DNA of 64,000 nucleotides. Origin: Lachnospiraceae bacterium. Its GTDB lineage: Bacteria > Bacillota > Clostridia > Lachnospirales > Lachnospiraceae. The translations under genes were made by a program, and so were the position numbers. Below the pieces are notes generated by a model, which saw only the letters and a list, made by a program, of their open reading frames with translations, made no database searches and was not told the DNA's origin. Below are positions 36,021-46,999 of the stretch, piece after piece (the first letter of the stretch is position 1; each line of letters starts with the position of its first letter). The DNA is taken from contig JAFZUY010000023.1 in the NCBI GenBank assembly GCA_017618075.1, forward strand, positions 62,001 to 126,000, read 5' to 3'.

Positions 36021-36500
36021 GTGGACAACAAAGAAGAAAAACTTTTAAGAATAGGTGAACTTGCAAAACTGTCGGGTATTTCCGTCAAAGCACTTCACGT
36101 ATATGAGAAAAAAAACATCATAAAACCTGTGTATGTTGACGAAAACACCGGCTATCGCTATTACTCGCCCGATCAGTTTCGCCTGGTGGAATCCCTCCTC
36201 GAATTGCAGGACATGGGCTTTTCTTTGGACGAAATTTCAAAGATTTTATCGGGAAAATGCTCCAGAGAAGAAGTCTCGGACATGTTTGACGATAAAAAGA
36301 TCCTGCTTCAGGAAAGAATCTGGAAACTCGAGGCCAAAATCAAGGAATTGTCCGTAATAAAGGACAGATTAAATGACGGACAAGAGGGCAAACGCATAAA
36401 AGAAATGAGCGATGAAGAAAGAGCCGCATTCCTCGCAAAACTCGTTGTCATTAATGAAGAAGGAATAAGACAATTCTTAAGTGAAGTTTTATGGCTTTAA
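36021..36500 (+). CDS. MerR-family transcriptional regulator
   Basis: 159 aa from a GTG at 36021 that abuts the previous stop codon (AAATAAGTG) behind GGAGAAA. The MerR HTH is LLRIGELAKLSGISVKALHVYEKKN (about 9-33), followed by YRYYSPDQFRLVESLLELQDMG and a coiled coil. The effector domain is short and lacks the cysteines of metal sensors, so it probably senses an organic ligand. It is coupled to the exporter operon and is the likely regulator of it. Confidence 0.92.
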   Translation: MDNKEEKLLRIGELAKLSGISVKALHVYEKKNIIKPVYVDENTGYRYYSPDQFRLVESLLELQDMGFSLDEISKILSGKCSREEVSDMFDDKKILLQERIWKLEAKIKELSVIKDRLNDGQEGKRIKEMSDEERAAFLAKLVVINEEGIRQFLSEVLWL

Positions 36501-36689
36501 TTTCATAAAAAAATGACAAATTTTTGTTTTCGGGTAAAAAATCTATAGTTTGTCTGTAAAAAAAATAGAATTTGACAGTATAAAAATCATAAAAAACGGA
36601 TTACAATACAATATGACAAAGGTAGGACACATGAGTGTCAAAAACCTACGACATTTTGTTTTTTGTAATTTGTTTTTTATTTTTGAACT
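36501..36689 (+). other. AT-rich spacer with nested hairpin downstream of the MerR gene
   Basis: Contains GTAGG (36622-36626) and CCTAC (36645-36649) enclosing ACAC-ATGA-GTGT, followed by a long T-rich stretch. This may be the MerR terminator or a small structured RNA. A TTGACA hexamer (36572-36577) lies upstream, but no -10 is found at standard spacing. Confidence 0.35.
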
Positions 36690-36848
36690 ATGACACCTGC
36701 TGCAATCGTTAATTTTATCATGGAGAATGGAATTTCAATTGTCGGAATAGTCATGATTCTGCTGTTTGCAGTTTTCTCATTCATTTTGAATGTTGTTTAC
36801 CCCGCAATAAATCATAATTCAAAAAAGAAAACAAGACACCAACATTGA
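36690..36848 (+). CDS. Possible 52-aa small membrane protein
   Basis: An ATG at 36690 opens 52 codons: MTPAAIVNFIMENGISIVGI, then VMILLFAVFSFILNVVYPAI, and a basic tail ending KKKTRHQH. It predicts a single membrane helix with a positively charged end, the layout of small membrane peptides and type I toxins. No Shine-Dalgarno sequence is visible, and no homologue is recalled. It is placed before two terminators. It could be spurious. Confidence 0.35.
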   Translation: MTPAAIVNFIMENGISIVGIVMILLFAVFSFILNVVYPAINHNSKKKTRHQH

Positions 36849-36895
36849 TATTAAATTTTATTTAATATAACATATCCCTCTTCCATAATAAGAAG

Positions 36896-36935
36896 TGCTC
36901 ACTAAACATTAGTTTGGTGAGCATTTCTCCTTTTT
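36896..36935 (+). terminator. Terminator on the + strand upstream of gyrA end
   Basis: TGCTCACTAAAC and GTTTGGTGAGCA form a 12-bp stem (one G-T pair) around ATTA, followed by TTTCTCCTTTTT. It could end the 36.7-kb small ORF or spacer transcript. Confidence 0.75.
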
Positions 36936-36938
36936 GGC

Positions 36939-36970
36939 AAAAAAATGCTCCCGCAGATTGTGGGAGCATT
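36939..36970 (-). terminator. Terminator after gyrA
   Basis: AATGCTCCC and GGGAGCATT form a 9-bp stem. On the - strand it is followed by TTTTTTTGCC, 22 bp past the gyrA stop codon. Confidence 0.85.
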
Positions 36971-36991
36971 CATTGATTTTAGAATTGAATT

Positions 36992-39550
36992 TTATTCTTC
37001 CTCTTCTTCCTCAACCGGGAAAATGAGGTTTTCGTCTTCGATTTCCTCTGCCTCAGGAATATCTTCCAAAGCATCGTCAATCTCATCGTATTCTACGTTG
37101 CCATCGGAGATTTTCTCACGAACCTTGGCAATCTTGGCTACTTTTACGCCCTTTTCAAGGTTGATAAGTTTAACGCCGGATGTATGTCTGCCGATGATTG
37201 ATACGTCATCCATAGGAATCTGGATAATGATGCCTGCGGATGTGATCATCATGATTTCATGATCATCGTTAACGGCCTTTACACCTACTACATCACCTGT
37301 CTTTTCGGTAATCTTGTAGCATCTTACGCCCTTACCGCCACGTTTCTGGACATTGAACTCTTCGAGTTTGGTTCTCTTGCCCATACCGAGTTCGGAAGCG
37401 ATAAGAAGTGTTTCGCCCTGGTGATCAAGCTGCATTCCGATGATTTCATCGCCGTCCGCAAGGTTCATACCTCTGACACCCATTGCGGTTCTGCCCATGC
37501 ATCTTACATCGGTTTCCTTGAAGCAGATACACATACCCTGTTTTGTTACAAGGTAGATAAGTGTATCTTTATCTGTTGACTTAACTTCGATTAGTTCATC
37601 GTCGTCTCTTAAGCTTACTGCAAGAAGTCCGTTCTTTCTGATGTTAGAGAAGTCCGTAATATGGCACTTCTTAACGGTACCCTTCTTGGTAACCATGAAG
37701 AGATTTCTGGATTCGTCGTATTCCTTGATGGGAATGATGGCCGAAATCTTCTCTCCGGGATTTAACTGTAAGAGGTTAACGATTGCCACACCTCTTGAGG
37801 TTCTGCCGGATTCGGGAATTTCATAGGTCTTAAGTCTGTACGCACGGCCCATGTTGGTAAAGAACATGATGTAATGATGTGTCGTGGTCATCAAAAGATC
37901 TTCGATATAGTCATCTTCTATCGTATTCATTCCCTTGATACCGCGTCCGCCACGATGCTGTGACTTGAAGTTGTCGACTGTCATTCTCTTAATGTATCCG
38001 AGTGAAGTCATAGCAACTACGGTATTTTCGTTAGGAATTAAATCTTCGTTGGTGATATCGTAGATATCATATCCGATCTTGGTACGTCTGTCGTCACCGT
38101 ATTTTTCCGCGATAAGAAGGATTTCATCCTTAATTACACCAAGCAATACCTTTTCATCTGCGAGAATACTCTTTAAGTAAGCGATTCTTTCAAGTAATTC
38201 CTTGTGCTCGTTCTCAAGCTTTTCTCTTTCCAAACCGGTAAGAGTCTTAAGTCTCATATCGACGATAGCCTGGGACTGTGCATCCGAAAGCTCGAATCTG
38301 TCGATTAACTTTTGCTTTGCTTCGGGTGTGTTGGCACTGGATCTGATGATATTTATAACTTCATCGATATTATCAAGGGCAATTAAAAGACCCTGCAAAA
38401 TGTGATCTCTTTCTTCTGCCTTATTAAGATCGAATTTTGTTCTTCTTGTAACAACATCTTTCTGATGATCGAGATAATACTCAAGCATCTGTAAGATATT
38501 AAGAACCTTGGGCTCGTTGTTAACGAGTGCAAGCATGATTACACCGAAAGTATCCTGAAGCTGTGTATGTTTGAAAAGATTGTTAAGCATGATGTTGGGG
38601 TTAACATCTTTTCTAAGTTCAATTACAACTCTCATACCTTCACGGTTTGTCTCATCGCGAAGATCCGTGATGCCGTCGAGTTTTTTATCTTTTACGAGTT
38701 CGGCTATCTTTTCGATCAGTCTTGCCTTGTTAACCATGTAAGGAAGCTCGGTTACGATAATTCTGTTCTTTCCGTTAGGAAGTGCTTCGATATCCGTTAC
38801 GGCGCGAACTCTTATTTTGCCACGGCCGGTTCTGTATGCTTCCTCGATTCCTCTGGTTCCTAAAATCATTGCACCTGTCGGGAAGTCCGGTCCTTTGATG
38901 ATATCCATAATCTCATCGATTTCGGTTGCTCTGTCTTCTTCAACCTGATTGTCGATGATTTTAACAACCGCATTGATGGTTTCGCGAAGGTTGTGAGGCG
39001 GAATATTGGTAGCCATACCAACCGCGATACCTGTTGTACCGTTTACTAAAAGGTTCGGATATCTGGAAGGAAGAACTGTGGGTTCTTTTTCGGTTTCGTC
39101 GAAGTTCGGAACGAAATCAACGGTATCTTTATAGATATCTGCAAGAAGTTCCATTGAAATCTTGGAAAGTCTTGCTTCCGTATAACGCATTGCAGCTGCG
39201 CCGTCGCCGTCTACCGAACCGAAGTTACCGTGTCCGTCTACCAAAGGTGCTCTCATCGACCAGTCCTGAGCCATGTTAACCAAAGCTCCGTAAATGGATG
39301 AATCGCCGTGAGGATGGTATTTACCCATTGTATCACCTACGATACGCGCCGATTTACGATGAGGCTTGTCAGGTCCGTTGTTGAGTTCAACCATTGAGTA
39401 AAGAACTCTTCTCTGAACGGGCTTAAGACCGTCTCTTACGTCGGGAAGCGCACGCGCAGCAATTACACTCATCGCATAATCGATATAGCAGTCTTCCATC
39501 GTTTTTTTGAGGTCAACTTCTTCAATTTTGTCAAAAATATTATCTTCCAT
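36992..39550 (-). CDS. gyrA: DNA gyrase subunit A
   Basis: 852 aa. The catalytic Tyr is in [10 protein letters not shown] (about residue 125). The GyrA box QHRGGRG sits in the C-terminal beta-pinwheel. It makes double-strand breaks with GyrB to introduce negative supercoils. In the quinolone-resistance region the sequence [18 protein letters not shown] has Gly (codon 39287-39289) where E. coli Asp87 lies. The acidic C-terminal tail (EEEEE) is long. gyrB lies upstream, separated by a 59-aa membrane-protein gene. Confidence 0.98.
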   Translation of the reverse strand: MEDNIFDKIEEVDLKKTMEDCYIDYAMSVIAARALPDVRDGLKPVQRRVLYSMVELNNGPDKPHRKSARIVGDTMGKYHPHGDSSIYGALVNMAQDWSMRAPLVDGHGNFGSVDGDGAAAMRYTEARLSKISMELLADIYKDTVDFVPNFDETEKEPTVLPSRYPNLLVNGTTGIAVGMATNIPPHNLRETINAVVKIIDNQVEEDRATEIDEIMDIIKGPDFPTGAMILGTRGIEEAYRTGRGKIRVRAVTDIEALPNGKNRIIVTELPYMVNKARLIEKIAELVKDKKLDGITDLRDETNREGMRVVIELRKDVNPNIMLNNLFKHTQLQDTFGVIMLALVNNEPKVLNILQMLEYYLDHQKDVVTRRTKFDLNKAEERDHILQGLLIALDNIDEVINIIRSSANTPEAKQKLIDRFELSDAQSQAIVDMRLKTLTGLEREKLENEHKELLERIAYLKSILADEKVLLGVIKDEILLIAEKYGDDRRTKIGYDIYDITNEDLIPNENTVVAMTSLGYIKRMTVDNFKSQHRGGRGIKGMNTIEDDYIEDLLMTTTHHYIMFFTNMGRAYRLKTYEIPESGRTSRGVAIVNLLQLNPGEKISAIIPIKEYDESRNLFMVTKKGTVKKCHITDFSNIRKNGLLAVSLRDDDELIEVKSTDKDTLIYLVTKQGMCICFKETDVRCMGRTAMGVRGMNLADGDEIIGMQLDHQGETLLIASELGMGKRTKLEEFNVQKRGGKGVRCYKITEKTGDVVGVKAVNDDHEIMMITSAGIIIQIPMDDVSIIGRHTSGVKLINLEKGVKVAKIAKVREKISDGNVEYDEIDDALEDIPEAEEIEDENLIFPVEEEEEE

Positions 39551-39574
39551 TTTGCCTCCGTGTTATTCACACTT

Positions 39575-39754
39575 CTACTTAAATTGATTATAAATCTGAA
39601 TAAGCATCAACATTCCGCCGCCCACAACAATAGAATATATAATTACAATAATACTCATTCTAATTATCCTTCTTTTGTCTTTATCCATTATCGCTACTAT
39701 CAAGAACCACATTAGTATGATAAAGATAAAAACCATGGGGACCATAAAAACCAT
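39575..39754 (-). CDS. 59-aa two-helix membrane protein between gyrB and gyrA
   Basis: The ATG at 39754 follows GGAGATTAAAT, a proper ribosome site, and gives 59 codons ending at TAG (39575-39577). Hydrophobic stretches MVFIFIILMWFLIVAIM and SIIVIIYSIVVGGGMLMLI flank a basic loop DKDKRRIIR, predicting a hairpin with the loop inside the cell. It starts 18 bp after gyrB and ends 24 bp before gyrA, so it is co-transcribed with gyrase. No family is recognised. It falls below usual gene-calling length cut-offs. Confidence 0.7.
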   Translation of the reverse strand: MVFMVPMVFIFIILMWFLIVAIMDKDKRRIIRMSIIVIIYSIVVGGGMLMLIQIYNQFK

Positions 39755-39772
39755 ATTTAATCTCCAATAAAA

Positions 39773-42815
<3,043 letters not shown>

Positions 42816-42857
42816 TTTTCACCAATTATTTTTATTTTTTATCATAAAAGATATTAA

Positions 42858-43067
42858 TTAAATTTTCTTTACGACAATTTCCTTGCCATTATATTTAACA
42901 ATATCGTCTTTATAAATTTTTTTACCTCTCTGATATTCAACTTCACCGTTTACAAATACTTTTCCATCCTGGATTTCAAATTTTGCATCAGCTCCGTTTT
43001 CAACCAGATTTACAGCTTTTAAAAGCTGGCCTAATTTTATAAAATCGTCTTTTAAATAAAATTCCAT
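42858..43067 (-). CDS. yaaA: S4-domain RNA-binding protein (YaaA type)
   Basis: 69 aa, an S4 domain only (DDFIKLGQLLKAVNLVENGADAK, then VFVNGEVEYQRGKKIY). It is conserved between dnaN and recF in most Firmicutes; its function is probably linked to rRNA or ribosome assembly. The start is 4 bp after the dnaN stop codon. Confidence 0.93.
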   Translation of the reverse strand: MEFYLKDDFIKLGQLLKAVNLVENGADAKFEIQDGKVFVNGEVEYQRGKKIYKDDIVKYNGKEIVVKKI

Positions 43068-43071
43068 AATA

Positions 43072-44181
43072 TTATCCCAATATAGGAAGAATTACATAGT
43101 TATATGTATCTTCTTTTCTGATAAAGCAAGGGAATTTCTTTCCAAGCAGATAAACTGTTACTGTTTCATCATCAATTGCTTTTAATGCATCTATAAATAA
43201 CTTAGGATTAAAGTTAATTTCAATATCATCGCCTTCTTTGGCAATTTCAATATTTTCATTTAAAGCACCTGTCTGAGAAATAACGTTTATATTTAAATTA
43301 TCATTTGTTATTACAAATTTAACGCTCTTTTTATCTCCGTCATTTGCAAATAATGTAGATCTGTCCAGACATTCATAAATACTTCTCTTATTGATATCAA
43401 CTTTTGTAATATAATCTTTATATTTTAAATTTGATGAATCAAAGAAATTACCTTCAATTAATCTCATTACAATAATGTTCTGATCAAATTCGAATACAAC
43501 ATTATCTTTCATAAAATACATATCAATATTCTGCTCTGTATCATCAGACATTATTTTAATAAGTTCATTAAGACTGGATCCTTTTATGATAAGTCTTTCA
43601 TCAATTTCATTATTGTTGATTTCAATCTGTCTTATTGCTACTCTGCTCTGTTCAACAGCTTCAACTCTTAAAATTCCGTTTTTAATGATAAATAATTCAC
43701 CTTCAAGAATTTTATTAATTGAATTTAAAGAAGTACAAAAGATAGTTCTTCTTATAATATCTTTTAAAGCATACTGGCTTATTTCCAGTCTCTTATTTCT
43801 GTCAATTTCAGGAATGTCATTAAATAAATAACCTTCTTTTCCCGGAATAGTTGCTTTAATATTGTTATTTTCTATTAAAACATTAATTGAATCTTCATCT
43901 TCTCTTTCATTGTAAAAAATATTAATTTTACCGTCAGGATATTTAACTATAAGATTTTTAAGCTGATCGGCATTAACACCAACCATACCTTCTTCGGATA
44001 TTTCACCTTCAACAATACTTTGAATTGCCATATCTTCATTATTGGCAAGAAGTCTTATATAACCTTTTGTAGCATCAATTAATATACATCCGCTTGTATT
44101 TAAATTAGGTTTTTTAGATGTAGCTTTATTAACAATATTGATTGAATTTATAAATTTAACCTTATCAATCGTAATTCGCAT
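43072..44181 (-). CDS. dnaN: DNA polymerase III beta sliding clamp
   Basis: 369 aa. Three repeats of the clamp fold are seen, starting MRITIDKVKFINSINIVNKA and ending YNVYVILP-type (YNYVILPILG). The family-typical C-terminal strand FIRKEDTYNYVILP is present. The ring tethers DNA polymerase and binds many repair proteins. Its promoter region contains DnaA boxes (44240-44256). Confidence 0.97.
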   Translation of the reverse strand: MRITIDKVKFINSINIVNKATSKKPNLNTSGCILIDATKGYIRLLANNEDMAIQSIVEGEISEEGMVGVNADQLKNLIVKYPDGKINIFYNEREDEDSINVLIENNNIKATIPGKEGYLFNDIPEIDRNKRLEISQYALKDIIRRTIFCTSLNSINKILEGELFIIKNGILRVEAVEQSRVAIRQIEINNNEIDERLIIKGSSLNELIKIMSDDTEQNIDMYFMKDNVVFEFDQNIIVMRLIEGNFFDSSNLKYKDYITKVDINKRSIYECLDRSTLFANDGDKKSVKFVITNDNLNINVISQTGALNENIEIAKEGDDIEINFNPKLFIDALKAIDDETVTVYLLGKKFPCFIRKEDTYNYVILPILG

Positions 44182-44239
44182 TTTTCCGGTCTCCTTAACT
44201 AATTAATTTATAAACTATAATAAAAATATTAATAGGCAG

Positions 44240-44256
44240 TGTTGATATGTTGATAA
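44240..44256 (-). other. Pair of DnaA boxes in the dnaA-dnaN spacer
   Basis: On the - strand, TTATCAACA (44256-44248) and ATATCAACA (44248-44240) overlap by one base. This is the downstream part of a bipartite origin of the Bacillus kind. Confidence 0.7.
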
Positions 44257-44304
44257 CTAATTAATTATAGCATAAAAAGGCTATTTTTTAAATGGAAAAT
44301 ATGT

Positions 44305-45666
44305 TTATAAAGATGTAATTGTTTTAATTAAAGAATCGATATTTTTTTCAAAAGAAGGATCATTTTCAATTGATTCTTTTACCTTATTTATATTATGAAT
44401 TACGGTAGCATGATCCTTTTTCATCTTTTTACCGATATTGCTCTTTGTATCTTCTGTTAATTTATCGCAAAGATACATTACAATTTGTCTGGCTGTAGCA
44501 ATTTCTTTATTCTTTTTGGTTGATAAAATATCATTTATTGAAATATTGTAATGTTTTGATACTTCATCAAGTATTACATCAAAGTTGATAACTTTTGTTT
44601 TATTAGGATTTATAATATCTTTTAAACTGTTTTTAGCCATTTCTAATGTAATTTCATCAGAAGAAATTCTGGATAAAGCAATCAGTTTATTATAAGCTCC
44701 TTCAAGTTCTCTTATGTTGGAACTGATATTATCTGTAATATAAGTTAAAATTTCATCACTTATTTTATTTCCGTGTTTCTGATTTAACTGAATTAAAATA
44801 GCTTTTCTTGTTTCATAGTTAGGCGGCTGAACATCAACCTGAAGTCCCATCTGGAAACGAGTTAAATATCTTTCATCCAAAAATTCCATATATTTAGGAT
44901 GTTTATCAGATGAAATAATAATAGATTTACCGTTTTCAAATAAAGCATTAAAGGTATTAAAAAATTCAACCTGTGTAGCTTCCTTACCTATTACAAACTG
45001 AATATCATCAATTAAAAGAACATCCACATTTCTGTATTTGTCTTTTAATGCGGACATGGAATCTGTATTATATTTTTTATCACTTCTTAAAGAATTAACT
45101 ACGTCATTTGTAAAGTTTTCACTTGTAACATATAAAATCTTCAAAGAAGGATTATGCTCATTTAAATAATTTCCGATAGCATGCATTAAATGAGTTTTGC
45201 CAAGTCCGGATCCTCCGTAAATATATAAAGGATTGTAAGTATTGCTGTCGGTTCCTGCAGTTTCAGCCACAGCAAGACAAGCGCTTACGGCAAATTCATT
45301 ATTACCGGTAACGAAATTATCAAATGTATATTTTTTTATAAGACTTGTGTTGGTGGATTCTTTTTCCTGAACTGTTTTTTGATTATTGCTTTCTTCCTGA
45401 GGCTTTTTCTCATCAGCTATGAATTTGACTTCATATTCGTTGTTTAAAGTCTCATAAATTGCAATAATAAAGAAATCTCTGTATTTTTCAGTCAGAAGTT
45501 CAATGATATTGGCTTTGTCGTTAGGTAAAATTATGGTTACGGTATCATCTGTTTCACTGTAATATTCCATTGGATCTATCCAGAGTTTAACAGCTATTTG
45601 GGATATTCCGTAGTCAGTAATTACAGCGTTTTTGATAATATCCCATTTTTCTTGAACCGGTTTCAT
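44305..45666 (-). CDS. dnaA: Chromosomal replication initiator DnaA
   Basis: 453 aa. Domain I opens with WDIIKNAV. Domain III has Walker A GGSGLGKTHLM and Walker B VLLIDDIQFV. Domain IV carries the DnaA signature KKDHATVIHNINKV. It binds DnaA boxes, melts the origin and loads the helicase. An AAGGAGG site 10 nt upstream and a TTGATT-17-TATAAT promoter are visible. Confidence 0.98.
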   Translation of the reverse strand: MKPVQEKWDIIKNAVITDYGISQIAVKLWIDPMEYYSETDDTVTIILPNDKANIIELLTEKYRDFFIIAIYETLNNEYEVKFIADEKKPQEESNNQKTVQEKESTNTSLIKKYTFDNFVTGNNEFAVSACLAVAETAGTDSNTYNPLYIYGGSGLGKTHLMHAIGNYLNEHNPSLKILYVTSENFTNDVVNSLRSDKKYNTDSMSALKDKYRNVDVLLIDDIQFVIGKEATQVEFFNTFNALFENGKSIIISSDKHPKYMEFLDERYLTRFQMGLQVDVQPPNYETRKAILIQLNQKHGNKISDEILTYITDNISSNIRELEGAYNKLIALSRISSDEITLEMAKNSLKDIINPNKTKVINFDVILDEVSKHYNISINDILSTKKNKEIATARQIVMYLCDKLTEDTKSNIGKKMKKDHATVIHNINKVKESIENDPSFEKNIDSLIKTITSL

Positions 45667-45691
45667 AAATTATGCCTCCTTAACCTACTAT

Positions 45692-45720
45692 ATTATATTG
45701 AATAATCTAAATAAAATCAA
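45692..45720 (-). promoter_or_regulatory. dnaA promoter
   Basis: TTGATT (45720-45715) and a perfect TATAAT (45697-45692) are separated by 17 bp on the - strand, 26 bp upstream of the start codon. Confidence 0.75.
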
Positions 45721-46148
45721 ATTTTTAAGTCCTTAAAAAAGTTAGGTTTGTATAATAATTTATGTTAACTTTTATGTGAATTATGCACCTTTTAAGGTTC
45801 ATAATGTTTATAAATGTGAATTAACATTTTGACCGGTAAAAACAAAATCTCATAAAAGAACCGAAAATGCGATTATTTAGGGAAATATCAAAAAATCTTA
45901 TATTTTTGACAAAATTGGCTTTTAAAACTTTGTCCCACAAAATTATAGACTTAAAAACAGGATTTAAACCATAAAAATAAAATATCAACAATTTATCAAC
46001 ATTCTGTTGATATTTTTATGTAAATTCATTATTTTAACTGGAAAAATTGGGCTTTTCCATATTTTGTTGTTGATAAAATTTTCAATTCTATATGTTGATT
46101 GTGAAATTTTTTTAAGTTTTTTCTTATATATAATGTAATAATTTTTTC
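45721..46148. other. oriC: Replication-origin region (oriC) with DnaA boxes
   Basis: AT-rich spacer between dnaA and rpmH. DnaA-box-like nonamers are ATATCAACA (45982-45990, +), TTATCAACA (45993-46001, +), ATATCAACA (46005-46013, -), TTATCAACA (46068-46076, -) and a weaker one at 46093-46101 (-). All have A at position 6 where the usual consensus has C. Further degenerate sites (TTATGCACC at 45781) lie nearer dnaA. A TCATAAAAGA element is at 45850-45859. No protein-coding ORF is credible here. Confidence 0.75.
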
Positions 46149-46177
46149 TTGACTGCATATCCTTATTCTTATATAAT
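46149..46177 (+). promoter_or_regulatory. rpmH promoter
   Basis: TTGACT (46149-46154) and a perfect TATAAT (46172-46177) are separated by 17 bp, about 42 bp upstream of rpmH. Confidence 0.8.
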
Positions 46178-46218
46178 TTATGATGTTTTCGACGTATAGG
46201 AAATGGAGGTAAGCTTTT

Positions 46219-46353
46219 ATGAAAATGACATTTCAGCCTAAGAAGAGACAGAGAAATAAAGTTCATGGCTTCAGAGCAAGAATGAGTACTCCCGGCGGAA
46301 GAAAAGTTTTACAGGCTAGAAGAGCTAAGGGAAGAAAAGTTTTATCAGCTTAA
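46219..46353 (+). CDS. rpmH: Ribosomal protein bL34
   Basis: 44 aa, [20 protein letters not shown] then [20 protein letters not shown] and VLSA, the standard L34 sequence and length. GGAGGT sits 8 nt upstream of the ATG at 46219. It was too short for typical ORF filters. It is the first + strand gene right of the origin, followed by a strong terminator. Confidence 0.97.
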   Translation: MKMTFQPKKRQRNKVHGFRARMSTPGGRKVLQARRAKGRKVLSA

Positions 46354-46365
46354 TTAAGATATCAG

Positions 46366-46390
46366 AGGCCGCAGTAATGTGGCCTTTTTT
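46366..46390 (+). terminator. Terminator/attenuator between rpmH and rnpA
   Basis: AGGCCGCA and TGTGGCCT form an 8-bp stem around GTAA, followed directly by a run of six T. It rules out a GTG at 46379 as the rnpA start, since that lies inside the hairpin. Confidence 0.85.
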
Positions 46391-46408
46391 TCACACTATT
46401 TGGAAATT

Positions 46409-46756
46409 ATGATTTTTACTGATTCTTTAAAGAATAATCGGGATTTTGTGAATGTATATACGTCCGGAAAATCTTATGCTAACAAGTTTTTGGTAATATA
46501 TACGTTGAAAAATAATTCGGACAGAAACAGACTCGGAATTTCGGTAAGTAAAAAAGTCGGCAACAGTGTTGTAAGACACAGATTAAAAAGACTCATAAAA
46601 GAAAGTTACAGACTACACGAAAAAATGTTTAATAGTGGTTTAGACATAGTAGTCATCGCGCGTAAAGGATCTGACGCCTGCGATTATGCGGGTATTGAGA
46701 GCGCATTATTACATTTAATGAAATTGAACGGTACACTGGACACCGTTAAAGGTTAG
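46409..46756 (+). CDS. rnpA: Ribonuclease P protein component
   Basis: 115 aa from the ATG at 46409 (MIFTDSLKNNRDFVNVY), because the upstream GTG lies in the terminator. NRLGISVSKKVGNSVVRHRL then KRLIKESYR is the RNA-binding signature. It helps RNase P RNA trim 5' leaders of tRNAs. No strong ribosome site is visible; the leader reads TTGGAAATT. Confidence 0.94.
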   Translation: MIFTDSLKNNRDFVNVYTSGKSYANKFLVIYTLKNNSDRNRLGISVSKKVGNSVVRHRLKRLIKESYRLHEKMFNSGLDIVVIARKGSDACDYAGIESALLHLMKLNGTLDTVKG

Positions 46757-46777
46757 ATATAAATATATCTTTTATTA

Positions 46778-46987
46778 ATGAAGAAAATTCTTATTTTTAT
46801 CATAAAGTTATATCAAAAATATTTATCACCTTTAAAGACTACACGCTGCCCTTATTATCCGTGCTGCAGTCAGTATGGCCTTGAAGCCATTGAAAAGTAC
46901 GGAGCAATTAAAGGCGGTTTTTTGGCTGCCTGGAGAATTTTAAGATGTAATCCTTTCTCCAAAGGCGGTTACGATCCCGTACCGTAA
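46778..46987 (+). CDS. yidD: Membrane protein insertion efficiency factor YidD
   Basis: 69 aa. The signature [20 protein letters not shown] then [15 protein letters not shown] is present, with the conserved Cys residues, and [10 protein letters not shown] ends the protein. It lies between rnpA and yidC as in nearly all bacteria and assists YidC. Confidence 0.96.
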   Translation: MKKILIFIIKLYQKYLSPLKTTRCPYYPCCSQYGLEAIEKYGAIKGGFLAAWRILRCNPFSKGGYDPVP

Positions 46988-46999
46988 CAGGAGGCAGAA

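Noticed and set aside
46379-46756. rnpA starting at the upstream GTG (46379)
   Set aside because: That codon lies inside the rpmH terminator hairpin; the ATG at 46409 gives the usual RnpA N-terminus.
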